A stretch of 64,000 bases of DNA from Candidatus Poribacteria bacterium (GTDB lineage: Bacteria > Poribacteria > WGA-4E > WGA-3G). A program made the translations under genes and the position numbers. The notes under the pieces were generated by a model, which worked only from the letters and a program-made list of their open reading frames with translations, was not told where the DNA came from and did not search any database. The stretch covers positions 28,718 through 92,717 of the forward strand of contig VXPE01000045.1 of assembly GCA_009839745.1 (NCBI GenBank). Reading direction: 5' to 3'. Shown piece by piece: positions 24,709-33,106 of the stretch (positions are counted from its first letter, which is position 1; every line of letters starts with the position of its first letter).

Positions 24709-27111
24709 TTAATCAAGATTTTGGGAGAGTTTGGTTTGGATGGCATTAAAATCAGGTCCTTTGGGCATAATGAACAAACACTGTCCGCCCCCACGTGCCT
24801 CCCACAACTCACCGATCTCACGTTTTTCTTTCGCATCGTCGGCGGACCAGAGATGAACGCCTTTGTACTCAACAACCAGATAGCGTCCATCGGTCAAGAA
24901 ACATACAAAATCGGGATAAAACCTGTCGGTTGAAGTTTGGAGCCAGAAGGAACGCAGGGGTTTGCGTTCAAGATTCCGTACCCAAAATTTAACTTCACGT
25001 AACCTGTCAATGAACTGCGCACATTGGAATTCCTCACCATCTGACTTTAGATCGCCAACATGTTGATAGTAGTGCTTCTGGAATTGATAATGACCGGTAT
25101 AACGGGTGTTATAGGGATAACTGTGCGGCTCAAAGGAGAAACAGTGGTCAGGTGAAACAACAACCGGAGTGGCACATTCGGGCAGAAGAAAGTTTTCATA
25201 GGTAGCCTGGTGCACGTTTTGGCGATGGTTATCAATTTTCTTCTCAGCGGCATCCTTCAGAGCATATTTATTGCGGATGAGGACCTCTATTGGAATGTTG
25301 CGCTCGTCAATAAGATACTTGACTAACCGTTGTAAAAATGGCAGAGATTCACGTTGTAAAATATCCAGATGTTTAATGGTCCTGTCAAGCCAGTTTGCGA
25401 GTTGTGCAGCATCCCAATTGTCATCGGGTGCGAGAAAAGACATCTGCTGATGAAGTTGACCCAAAAACCGTATTTCCACTCTTCCTTCTTGAGAGAGCCC
25501 AACTTCACCACGCTCACCTGTGTTAAATTCCGAAGGAAATTCTTCCTCAGAGAGTTCAGCATCGCATTCGGACAATTGCCACACGGTTTCTAAAAATCGT
25601 GATGCCTCAAAGTCAAGATACGTCTGGTCCCGCTTGACCATCAACTTTGGAATTTTAAAGACTTCACCGCGCGCAGCGGCGGTAGGTTCAGTATCAGGCT
25701 GTGTCGTGTCCTCAACAAACGGTAACTCACCTTGCTGCTCATTCGTAGGACGAATGAGTTCAGCGGCTGCCTGTTTCTCAAATCCGTTCTGAACGAGTCC
25801 ATCGGTTAAGGCAGCTGCAGCGTCATAGAAGTTCTGGGACGCAACAAAGGCATAAGCACTGTTCAGCGATTCCCGTTTCTTTCGCTGTGCTTTCGGAAGA
25901 CGCATAACCCTTCCTAATATCTGTTCAACAGCAGTAGCGGACCTCATTTCGGCAACAGAGCAGAGAACGTAGGCAAACGGACAATCCCATCCTTCCCGTA
26001 ACGCTTGCACGGTGATGACATAGCGAATCTGACACTCTGGATCGTTGATGTCCACATCGTCAAGTCCTCTGTCCTCGCCTGTTGCACGCGCGATCTGGTC
26101 TTCAGGAATTGTGTGTTCCTCAAGTAGGCATTTCTCAACGACTTCAACCGTTAAAGTTTCTTGGTCTCTACGTCTTGGCTGCGCCTGAATCAGCATCACA
26201 GGACGGATGTATTCGCCTGTTTCTCGTCGTTCTTTTTCGGCATCTACTTCAAGGGCGTTACGTTGTGCAATAGCAGTCGCGAGCAGCCGTTTCCACTCAG
26301 GATCGGTTTCCAACTGAATCGGCATCTTAATCATATCTTCCGCTTGGAGTTCAGCGGCAGAAACGGTATAAAGGACATTGGAAGGGTTTTGTTCCGTATC
26401 AGGGGTCGCAGTGAATTCAATGATTGCAGAGGGGTTAAACCGAGCAAGTGTTTCAAAAGAGAGCTCGGTTCGGGCGTTGTGTGCCTCGTCAACGATAACG
26501 AGCGGACGTTTGACGCATAAAAGATTCGCGAGCGAATAAACAGGTTTACTATTTTCTCGCTCAATCCCTGAGAGTACCTCATCTGAAAGATGTGTGAAAT
26601 GCCCCATTAACGCGCCGGAGGGTTCGTAAACCTTGCGACCATCGGTATCCTCAACACGGAACGCTTGCATCGTGGAAACGATAATCGTGGTCTTTGTATT
26701 GAGAATATGCGGGGATAGGTAGAGTGCCTCGCCGATGGTGAGAATCTCGACGTTATGCCTTGCGGACCTAAACGCGTCCCTATAGGGATGATCCGGATTT
26801 TTAAGGGCGTTGAGTGTCTGATCGCGGATGGCGTTTGAAGGAACAAGCCAAAGAACAATAGGACTCTCTGTCTTTAAGAGCTCAGATGCGGTGATACTGA
26901 CAGCGTGGCATGCAACGAAAGTTTTGCCACCTCCTGTAGGGAGTCTGAGGCAGACATACGGCATACCGGGTAAACCATCAACGGAGGCGTAAGGTCGTTG
27001 GGTTAGGTCATAAAAAGCAGTGTTGGCGTTTTGTAGACGTAAGCAGTTTTGGTAATATTCTGTTAGGGTTTCAAGGGTGCGTTCTTGGTATTCTTTGAGA
27101 GGTAGGTGCAT
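24709..27111 (-). CDS. Type III restriction endonuclease subunit Res (SF2 helicase-nuclease)
   Basis: An 800-aa helicase-nuclease. Walker A P-T-G-G-G-K-T (58-64), DEAH box V-D-E-A-H-N (207-212), T-A-T-P (234-237) and the QxxGR-type motif E-Q-I-L-G-R-V-M-R-L-P define the type III Res/SF2 motor. The C-terminal domain has a PD-(D/E)xK nuclease core: Y-P-D734-F and V-V-E748-Y-K750. The cognate-looking methyltransferase is at 31088-32776, 4 kb away on the same strand. Type III mod and res are normally adjacent, so the locus seems split by later insertions, or Res works with another specificity subunit. Confidence 0.88.
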   Translation of the reverse strand: MHLPLKEYQERTLETLTEYYQNCLRLQNANTAFYDLTQRPYASVDGLPGMPYVCLRLPTGGGKTFVACHAVSITASELLKTESPIVLWLVPSNAIRDQTLNALKNPDHPYRDAFRSARHNVEILTIGEALYLSPHILNTKTTIIVSTMQAFRVEDTDGRKVYEPSGALMGHFTHLSDEVLSGIERENSKPVYSLANLLCVKRPLVIVDEAHNARTELSFETLARFNPSAIIEFTATPDTEQNPSNVLYTVSAAELQAEDMIKMPIQLETDPEWKRLLATAIAQRNALEVDAEKERRETGEYIRPVMLIQAQPRRRDQETLTVEVVEKCLLEEHTIPEDQIARATGEDRGLDDVDINDPECQIRYVITVQALREGWDCPFAYVLCSVAEMRSATAVEQILGRVMRLPKAQRKKRESLNSAYAFVASQNFYDAAAALTDGLVQNGFEKQAAAELIRPTNEQQGELPFVEDTTQPDTEPTAAARGEVFKIPKLMVKRDQTYLDFEASRFLETVWQLSECDAELSEEEFPSEFNTGERGEVGLSQEGRVEIRFLGQLHQQMSFLAPDDNWDAAQLANWLDRTIKHLDILQRESLPFLQRLVKYLIDERNIPIEVLIRNKYALKDAAEKKIDNHRQNVHQATYENFLLPECATPVVVSPDHCFSFEPHSYPYNTRYTGHYQFQKHYYQHVGDLKSDGEEFQCAQFIDRLREVKFWVRNLERKPLRSFWLQTSTDRFYPDFVCFLTDGRYLVVEYKGVHLWSADDAKEKREIGELWEARGGGQCLFIMPKGPDFNAIQTKLSQNLD

Positions 27112-27149
27112 CTTTTCTGCTTTCCAATGTTAGAAAGATATTTACTTTT

Positions 27150-27404
27150 TTAATATACAGATGAACGATGCCGAATTCGGGAGACTTCAACTGTCAGCGT
27201 TCGTTTATCGTGAGTGTAGATCGCTCGATAGTCTCCGGAAGGCAACTTAAACTGTCCACTATATTTTCCTTTCAGTGCCTTATGAGGATAGTCATCACAA
27301 TTTTCACAAAGGTGTCTAAGTTTTCTAAGAATTTGCCTCTGAATTTTGGCATCCAAACGCCGCAAATCCCGCCTGGCATTTGAGGTCAATATCAATTCAT
27401 ACAT
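27150..27404 (-). CDS. RelE/ParE-family toxin
   Basis: An 84-aa protein with the RelE/ParE plan: M-Y-E-L-I-L-T-S-N-A-R-R-D-L-R-R-L-D at the start, L-K-G-K-Y-S-G-Q-F-K-L-P-S-G-D-Y-R-A-I-Y in the middle, and a basic V-S-R-I-R-H-R-S-S-V-Y end. The K-L-P-S-G-D-Y-R-A-I-Y strand and the arginine/histidine tail match mRNA-interferase members. Its start lies inside the end of the upstream 233-aa gene (13-nt overlap), the usual arrangement for a toxin following its antitoxin. Confidence 0.82.
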   Translation of the reverse strand: MYELILTSNARRDLRRLDAKIQRQILRKLRHLCENCDDYPHKALKGKYSGQFKLPSGDYRAIYTHDKRTLTVEVSRIRHRSSVY

Positions 27405-28093
27405 TTCAAGTCGATTCCTAATTCTTCGGCGACCTCCTCAAGTGTATACATTTTACCACCGGACCGGATATACTCCTCCTCGCGTTCTAACTCTTCAATG
27501 AATTCTGGACGCAACTCCAATCCATCGTCTGGGTCGTAATCATAATTTTCAAGAAACAGTTCCAATTCCAAGTAGCAAACGAAAAATTCGTAGAATTCAG
27601 TACGTAGACGATACGATATCTCAATACGGTCATCCGTTTCCATTAACTTAACGAGACGTTCCCGCGATACAAAAAATCGCCAATTTGCAAGTGTATGAAC
27701 GAACCCCCGGAATTCATCAGGAGATAAAGCGGTAACTTTTATTTCTGGAACAGGATCACCGTGTACGGAGAGACCCATTCGCCGCGCTTCGCGTCCCAAA
27801 GGTGAACTTTTCCGCTGTGCCTCAACTGCTGAGATACGGTGATTCAGGTGTGCAAATGCATCGTTCTGCTCTATAATTCCAAGTATAACTTCTTCGTACT
27901 CCTCCAACTCCAAAGCAAGCACGTAGTAACCGTTAAAGAACTCCCGAAACTCTTCTTCAAGTTCGTCGTGAGGAGCATTCTTTGCAAGCAGTGCGATGAG
28001 TCGTTCACGGGATGTGAATATATCTTCGTTAACAATAGGCACGAGCCAATCTTTGAATTGTTCGAGGGGCATATCTGTAATATTAAGTGTCAT
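27392..28093 (-). CDS. Putative antitoxin with internal duplication, 233 aa
   Basis: Not a recognised family. It is placed as antitoxin for the overlapping RelE-type toxin. Its last 20 residues (M-Y-T-L-E-E-V-A-E-E-L-G-I) look like the Phd/RelB-type or HTH end of antitoxins. The body is two copies of one module: residues 8-67 and 123-185 both follow the pattern EF/QF-...-SRERL-x-x-L-...-EF-x-EFF-...-Y-x-LALELE-x-Y. The protein is very acidic and helical. GGAAG precedes the ATG. At 233 aa it is about three times the length of a usual RelB. Two direct repeats at 28132-28177 may be its operator. Confidence 0.7.
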   Translation of the reverse strand: MTLNITDMPLEQFKDWLVPIVNEDIFTSRERLIALLAKNAPHDELEEEFREFFNGYYVLALELEEYEEVILGIIEQNDAFAHLNHRISAVEAQRKSSPLGREARRMGLSVHGDPVPEIKVTALSPDEFRGFVHTLANWRFFVSRERLVKLMETDDRIEISYRLRTEFYEFFVCYLELELFLENYDYDPDDGLELRPEFIEELEREEEYIRSGGKMYTLEEVAEELGIDLKCMN

Positions 28094-28131
28094 TTTATTA
28101 CTTCCAACGATTGTACATGTATAGTTTTTGC

Positions 28132-28177
28132 GAATTTTTATACATATCAGGAGTAATATGCATAATTTCTATACATA
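28132..28177. promoter_or_regulatory. Direct-repeat operator candidate of the TA module
   Basis: AATTTTTATACATAT (28132-28146) and AATTTCTATACATAT (28163-28177) differ at one of 15 bases and are 31 bp apart start to start, about three helical turns. Both lie just upstream of the antitoxin gene on the minus strand, where TA autorepressors bind. Confidence 0.5.
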
Positions 28178-28193
28178 TTGCCAGGATGTGCTA

Positions 28194-29165
28194 TCAAAGG
28201 ACTACGTTCCGTAAATCACGACATTCTTTCAAATGAGAACTTTCCGCCATATTCAGCGTAAAGAAGTTTCGCAAAAATTCATTGTCTTGATCAAAAAAAT
28301 CAAACCCTCGTTCGATTCGGATAATAGCGTGTTGTGTCTCTAAATATCTTGCATGGAAGATTCGTCTGGGATCATTTTTTATCAAGAAATTTACCGGCCA
28401 AGGGAACCGTTGCTGTAACGGTGTTATGAGTTCTTGAACGATTCTACGGTGCTGTTCCTGAACCCGAATATATTGATCACTGCACGTAAATATCTCCACA
28501 CTTCCGGCCCCCTGCTGAGATACAAAAAAACCGTGATCATACCAAAGAGATAGAATATATTCAATGCCCTCTCGGAAATCGTTCGTATTGTTTCCTCGCC
28601 CAATATATGGATCATAAAACCGAAGCCATTTGGTGAAACGGACCGAACGAATGATGATGTTTTCCACTTCTGATTCGGGAAGTGTGTCTATCGGCCCAAT
28701 TTGGCTTTCGTAACGCTGGCGGTCTTTCTCAAAATCACTATCGCGATACTCGGATAACGGAACAATATCTTCGCTATATCTTTGATCAGACTCTAGTCTT
28801 TCTAGACTCTCGTTTCCAACAATTAAAGCATCGGCTTCAGTATCTGCTTTCAAGTTATATGCCAGATCTAAAAGGTTCATTGATGGAATATTACCTAACG
28901 AAAGATGACACGCAATAATCCGTCTTGTTCCCTTTTTCAGTAAGAGTTCCTCAACTAAAATACGCAACCTTCCCCGAGGTTTGCTTGGGAGAGCTTCGTA
29001 CTGTCTGACAAGGGCATCTCGCAGTCTATTTCCCGAGTCAACAATCAGTAGTCCGTTTTTTTGGATACCCTTTAAGAAATCAACCGCCTGAATCATATAG
29101 AGTTCATTTTCGTCAAAGTACTCCACATCAAATGCAGAAGGATCAAGCACTGCACTGACAAGCAT
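28194..29165 (-). CDS. Unknown 323-aa partner of the AAA ATPase, candidate defence effector
   Basis: I do not recognise the family. The N-terminal half alternates hydrophobic strands and helices (L-L-I-V-D-S-G-N-R-L at about 39-48, I-I-A-C-H-L-S-L at about 83-90, D-A-L-I-V-G-N at about 112-118), a layout that would suit a Rossmann-like or PIN-like nuclease fold. The second half has W-L-R-F-Y-D-P-Y-I-G-R-G and later an F-L-I-K-N-D-P-R-R-I-F-H-A-R-Y segment, which faintly recalls phospholipase-D-like or MIT C-terminal domains (inference, weak). It follows the AAA ATPase by 16 nt on the same strand, so the two form an operon inside the restriction island. There is no signal peptide or membrane segment. 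Confidence 0.72.
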   Translation of the reverse strand: MLVSAVLDPSAFDVEYFDENELYMIQAVDFLKGIQKNGLLIVDSGNRLRDALVRQYEALPSKPRGRLRILVEELLLKKGTRRIIACHLSLGNIPSMNLLDLAYNLKADTEADALIVGNESLERLESDQRYSEDIVPLSEYRDSDFEKDRQRYESQIGPIDTLPESEVENIIIRSVRFTKWLRFYDPYIGRGNNTNDFREGIEYILSLWYDHGFFVSQQGAGSVEIFTCSDQYIRVQEQHRRIVQELITPLQQRFPWPVNFLIKNDPRRIFHARYLETQHAIIRIERGFDFFDQDNEFLRNFFTLNMAESSHLKECRDLRNVVL

Positions 29166-29181
29166 CTAAACACTCCTTCCA

Positions 29182-30768
29182 CTATCTAAGTTCCCTGAGG
29201 CGTTCCGGGAAAAAACCGTCGGGCCATTCATCAATGAAATCACCTTCCTCATCAAGACGCAAACGTTCTGCTTTTGCCCCTTCAGGCCCACGGCTGACGT
29301 AGATAACCGAAACATCTTCTGGTTGGATGCGTTTTTCATAGACTAAGCGTTGCAGCCGTAAGATCAAATGCTCGCTGTGGGTTTCTACAATAAACTGATT
29401 GTGACGTGGTTCTTTAATAGCTTCAGCTAAGAGGTCTCCCAGGTCCGCCTGCAACCTCGGATGTACGTGAACTTCAGGCTGTTCAATAGAGATAATCTGT
29501 TTCTCTGAAACCAAGCTCTGGACAACAAAGGGAAGAAGTTGACTAATACCAAAACCTACATCTGGTAACGCTACATCTATGCCTTCTTTTCCTTTTCGAC
29601 GCGTATCTACGAGCCTAACTTCAAAAAGGTCGCCTGAATCAGTTCCGACAGGCTTCACCTTGAGTTTATAGCCTATATCAAGTTGTTCTAACCATTGATT
29701 TGCTTCTTTAACAAGCTCAGGGCGTCGTAAGAGTAAATCAGGAAGCAAGTCTCCTCGGTAACCTACATCCTGTGGACTGGTTCCTGTAAAGATGTACCAT
29801 CTTTCTGGAGGTCTCCGAAAAGGTCCCATTGGGAAAAGAGCTTCCAAAGTTTGTTCTAATGCACGACCTGCGACCATAGTCCACTGAGCAACATCAAATA
29901 CTCTGTGGTCAAACCTCCCACGTAATACAGAACGGGGGTCTGCTGCCCTTCTAGGCTTCCTTTCACTAGAAATGGCTTCAAAAGGCAGGAAACCTTGCAT
30001 ACCTAAACCAGTGTCCATCTCGTGCTTGTGCATCTCGGAAATGTAAGTCTTCAAATCAAAGTTAGATGAGAAAAATTTGATGTATTCATCCAAGGAATCC
30101 ACTGCTTCCTGAAGTCTGTCAGCATCTTCTCGAAGTGCTTCTTTAGAATATTGTTGATTTAAATCTGATTTTTCTTCCTCAAACCGGCTGAGTATCTCTT
30201 TCCTATTCTTTTTAACCCACTCAAACTCCGGTCTCCAGTATCTTGCAGCTTTTGTTAACCAAACACACTTTACTGCAGCTAATTTTGATGGCCGAGGACC
30301 ACGCAAATTAATGTAAAACGAATGAAACAAAAAACCCAAGAATTCATCAGGTTCTACAGTGGCACCTGATGGTTGAAACTTAGCAATACATCTAGCAGGA
30401 TTTCCGTAGTAAATTTTGATTTGATCTAAAAGGACTTCTTCTTCAAGTGAGGGTCTTTTAAAACTGAATTCAACAGATACTTGACGATCTATCTTGGTTT
30501 CCACACGAATTGAGAGTGTCCGCTTTAGCTCGTGATCGAAAAGTAACTCCTGGAAACTACCAAGATCGACGATACCATTTTCGGTCCGGGGAAGCAACAA
30601 AGCTCCTGTCTCGCGGCTTTCCCGCGTCTGCTTGAGCAGATTGAGTGCTTGCAGGATTGTGCTTTTTCCCGCACTGTTTTCGCCAAAGATGAGCGTTATC
30701 GGTGCAAAGGGGATGCGTGCACGCTCCCCGAATGCTTTGAAATTTTCTAATTCCAGTGCATGAAGCAT
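29182..30768 (-). CDS. AAA/SMC-like ATPase (DUF3696-type)
   Basis: A 528-aa ATPase of the AAA_15/DUF3696 group, related to OLD and RecF-type enzymes. Starting at ATG 30768 (AGGA 8 nt before it) it begins M-L-H-A-L-E-L-E-N-F-K-A-F-G. Walker A G-E-N-S-A-G-K-S is at 29-36, and the Walker B-like I-S-I-E-Q-P-E-V-H-V-H-P is near 430. The family F-I-V-E-T-H-S-E-H-L-I follows. A middle insertion (about 130-330) is helical and variable. A consensus promoter is at 30861-30889. ATPases of this kind act as sensors in several two-gene phage-defence systems; with the next gene this is a candidate for one. Confidence 0.85.
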   Translation of the reverse strand: MLHALELENFKAFGERARIPFAPITLIFGENSAGKSTILQALNLLKQTRESRETGALLLPRTENGIVDLGSFQELLFDHELKRTLSIRVETKIDRQVSVEFSFKRPSLEEEVLLDQIKIYYGNPARCIAKFQPSGATVEPDEFLGFLFHSFYINLRGPRPSKLAAVKCVWLTKAARYWRPEFEWVKKNRKEILSRFEEEKSDLNQQYSKEALREDADRLQEAVDSLDEYIKFFSSNFDLKTYISEMHKHEMDTGLGMQGFLPFEAISSERKPRRAADPRSVLRGRFDHRVFDVAQWTMVAGRALEQTLEALFPMGPFRRPPERWYIFTGTSPQDVGYRGDLLPDLLLRRPELVKEANQWLEQLDIGYKLKVKPVGTDSGDLFEVRLVDTRRKGKEGIDVALPDVGFGISQLLPFVVQSLVSEKQIISIEQPEVHVHPRLQADLGDLLAEAIKEPRHNQFIVETHSEHLILRLQRLVYEKRIQPEDVSVIYVSRGPEGAKAERLRLDEEGDFIDEWPDGFFPERLRELR

Positions 30769-30860
30769 AAGATTTGTCCTAATTGGAAACCTTTGTTTTT
30801 CAATATTTCTTGCGTAGGGCACAGACTAACAGTCTATGCTACAAAGTGGCAACTGAGATT

Positions 30861-30889
30861 AGTATACGAGATTTGAGCGGATTTGTCAA
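30861..30889 (-). promoter_or_regulatory. Promoter for the AAA ATPase operon
   Basis: Minus strand TTGACA (30889-30884), 17 nt, TATACT (30866-30861). It lies just outside the MITE at 30909, so the ATPase pair has its own promoter independent of the methyltransferase upstream. Confidence 0.7.
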
Positions 30890-30898
30890 CACCATTAA

Positions 30899-31083
30899 CC
30901 ACTCCCGACAGGGTCATTCAATTTTAAGGAATTACATGGTTTTATCTTTTAGCGAAATCTAGCGAAATGGTGCGAATATTTCCGCTTTGACCGGATTTAT
31001 AACATAACATAACATACATTAATTATTAACAAATATAAAAATACTACATAAAAATACTACAATTGAATGACTCTGCCACTCCC
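30899..31083. mobile_element. MITE with terminal inverted repeats and 8-bp flanking direct repeats
   Basis: A 167-bp non-coding element (30909-31075). Its left end CAGGGTCATTCAATTTTA and the complement of its right end CAGAGTCATTCAATTGTA match at 16 of 18 bases. The octamer CCACTCCC stands on both sides (30899-30906 and 31076-31083), consistent with a target duplication, though 2 extra bases separate it from the left end. Inside are A/T-rich direct repeats (AAAAATACTACA twice, TAGCGAAAT twice) and no ORF. The CAGRGTCATTC ends and the 8-bp duplication suit mobilisation by an ISAs1-type transposase (inference). This is all that occupies the 319-bp gap apart from the ATPase promoter. Confidence 0.75.
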
Positions 31084-31087
31084 AGTC

Positions 31088-32776
31088 CTACACAAGATTA
31101 TACGGCATTTGGCGGAAGGTGATGCCCAACTGCTTTAGGGTGGCTTCGGTGAGTTGGGTGCCTCCGCAATGGATAATCTTGCTGCCCTCGTGCCGCGGTA
31201 AGCGATCTATGAGATCCTCAGTCAGAATGTCGTCACTGTTGAGTAGGTAGACCCCGACACCATCCGCGTTACCTAAAAAGGCGCGTTGGTGTCTTTCATC
31301 AGTATTACAAGCACCATACGACGGGCTATCCCCCTCTAAAAGGGACTGCGCAATGTCTACTGCCATTGGCATTCCTGTTTCCTTGAAAAAGAGGTACTGT
31401 GCCATCTCACTAAACAGAATGTCCTGTTTTTCCAAGAAGGTTTCGCCGACATGATAATAAGAAAAAGTTCCACCAATGCCGTACACATGTTGCAGCCTAC
31501 CCCTCCTCTCAAAGGTGTACCCTTCGCTGACGCGTTCAAGGCGGACAGATGTAACCTCACGGGCTATTTTCGACTTCATCTCAACTAAAATGAAACGTCG
31601 ATTACCTCGATCCTCACGGTTTTGTTCCAGAACAGCATGAGCTGTTGTACCACTACCTGCGAAGGAGTCAAGGATAACGTCATCTCCTTCTGTAGAAAGA
31701 CTAACAAAGTCCTTCAAGAGTTGAATAGGTTTAGGATTGTCAAATACTTTCTCGCCAAATATTTCCTTTAATACAGTCGTCCCGTTTCCACTGCTATATT
31801 CAGGTTTGTAAAGCAGAGATTTTGGTTTTCTGGTTGGTAAATTGCCGAGGGCAGGTCTCTGTTTCTTGAATAGACTAATCCCAGAGTCTGTCCTCTCTAC
31901 CATAAGGTTGTGAGACTCTGTAGTCACCTTCTGTTTTCCCCATCTCCAACTCATTTCCTGACCATCTGTCATCGGTAGAACTTCTTCATAATTTCTGGTT
32001 TCACAACCCTCTATGACTGTTAACTCATCTTCGGGACTAACAAATATTGGATAATATAAATTGGGTCTTTTAGCTCTTGGAGCATTTTGCCCAGTGGCTT
32101 TTAGACCGGCTCCTTTTTTATAATATCCATAATCATCTTCTAGCCACGAATCCAGTATTTCCTCTTCGTCCAATTCAAACTCACCAATTTGGGAATATTC
32201 TTTATTTTTTGCCCAACAGAGTGTATATTCATGGGTTCCAGCAAATCCGAATTCATCGTTGTTGCCTTTAAGATTCATTACAGTTGGCAAGCAGGCAATA
32301 AGGTTAACTTCACCAAAAATCTCGTTCATTAGCAATTGCAAGTGATGTAACTCATTATCATCAATTGAGATGAAGATAATCCCGTCCTCTCGAAGGAGTT
32401 GATGGAGGAGACAGAGGCGTGGATACATCATGCAGAGCCACTTATCATGTCGCGAGAGATCTGTGGCGAGTGCCCCTACCGTCTTTCCAAGCCACTTCTG
32501 AATGGTTGGGTCGTTAACGTTATCATTATAGACCCAACTTTCGTTACCTGTATTATAAGGCGGATCAATATAGATGCATTTGACTTTACCCGCGTAATAA
32601 GGGAGGAGTGCTTTGAGGGCGAGGAGGTTATCGCCTTCAATGAGGAGATTCCCAGTGCCGAGCGGTTCGTTTTCAGTCCCAAGGGAGCGATCAGGGTCGT
32701 GTGTCAAGGTGTGTATCGGGACTTCGTCATGGTGGTTGATGACGGCTTCTTTTCCGATCCAGTTGAGGGTTGGCAT
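31088..32776 (-). CDS. Type III-like DNA adenine methyltransferase Mod
   Basis: A 562-aa beta-class site-specific N6-adenine methyltransferase. Motif IV D-P-P-Y-N-T-G is at 71-77, ahead of motif I F-A-G-S-G-T-T (near residue 369), the beta-class order used by type III Mod subunits. The central target-recognition region (about 150-330) is unlike any pattern I can name, so specificity is unknown. The N-terminus G-N-L-L-I-E-G-D-N-L-L-A-L-K-A-L is typical of Mod proteins. It is on the short side for type III Mod. It probably works with the Res gene at 24709, and is cotranscribed with the HNH and DUF262 genes upstream (54-nt gap). Confidence 0.9.
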   Translation of the reverse strand: MPTLNWIGKEAVINHHDEVPIHTLTHDPDRSLGTENEPLGTGNLLIEGDNLLALKALLPYYAGKVKCIYIDPPYNTGNESWVYNDNVNDPTIQKWLGKTVGALATDLSRHDKWLCMMYPRLCLLHQLLREDGIIFISIDDNELHHLQLLMNEIFGEVNLIACLPTVMNLKGNNDEFGFAGTHEYTLCWAKNKEYSQIGEFELDEEEILDSWLEDDYGYYKKGAGLKATGQNAPRAKRPNLYYPIFVSPEDELTVIEGCETRNYEEVLPMTDGQEMSWRWGKQKVTTESHNLMVERTDSGISLFKKQRPALGNLPTRKPKSLLYKPEYSSGNGTTVLKEIFGEKVFDNPKPIQLLKDFVSLSTEGDDVILDSFAGSGTTAHAVLEQNREDRGNRRFILVEMKSKIAREVTSVRLERVSEGYTFERRGRLQHVYGIGGTFSYYHVGETFLEKQDILFSEMAQYLFFKETGMPMAVDIAQSLLEGDSPSYGACNTDERHQRAFLGNADGVGVYLLNSDDILTEDLIDRLPRHEGSKIIHCGGTQLTEATLKQLGITFRQMPYNLV

Positions 32777-32830
32777 GTACGTTCTTTCTCCGAGTCTATG
32801 TTTTCACAAGACAGACGCAAATTGAGCATA

Positions 32831-33106
32831 TCAAATTATTTTATCACGTTTTGCCACGTTACAGGGTTTACATCGCAAGGTCAGATTTTCCCATACAGTG
32901 AGGCCACCCCGTGCGTATGGAGTTATGTGATCGGCATCGAGTTGTCTAAAGCCTGCGGGACCACAGAAAACTTTTTGGCAGTCGGGACACACATAGCCGC
33001 CACGACTTTTGTCAAAGTTCCGAAGGAAATATGATTGTTTCCATTCAGCGGGAAAAAATCGAGCCTGTGGATTACATGGAGGGAGATTAGGGGGGAGTGA
33101 GCTCAA
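32831..33106 (-). CDS. HNH endonuclease (small)
   Basis: A 91-aa HNH-type nuclease. The core runs C-P-D-C (two Cys), then L-D-A-D-H-I-T-P-Y-A-R-G-G, W-E-N-L and C-K-P-C-N-V-A-K-R-D, giving the DH...N...CxxC pattern with a zinc-binding pair. Its ATG overlaps the end of the DUF262 gene by 4 nt, so the two are translationally coupled. In GmrSD-type restriction enzymes the DUF262 ATP/NTP-binding part and an HNH part are joined or paired; here they would be separate subunits (inference). Confidence 0.85.
   Translation of the reverse strand: MSSLPPNLPPCNPQARFFPAEWKQSYFLRNFDKSRGGYVCPDCQKVFCGPAGFRQLDADHITPYARGGLTVWENLTLRCKPCNVAKRDKII

Noticed and set aside
32399..33034. A 211-codon plus-strand frame opposite the Mod and HNH genes
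   Set aside because: Both real genes on the minus strand have diagnostic motifs; this frame has none.
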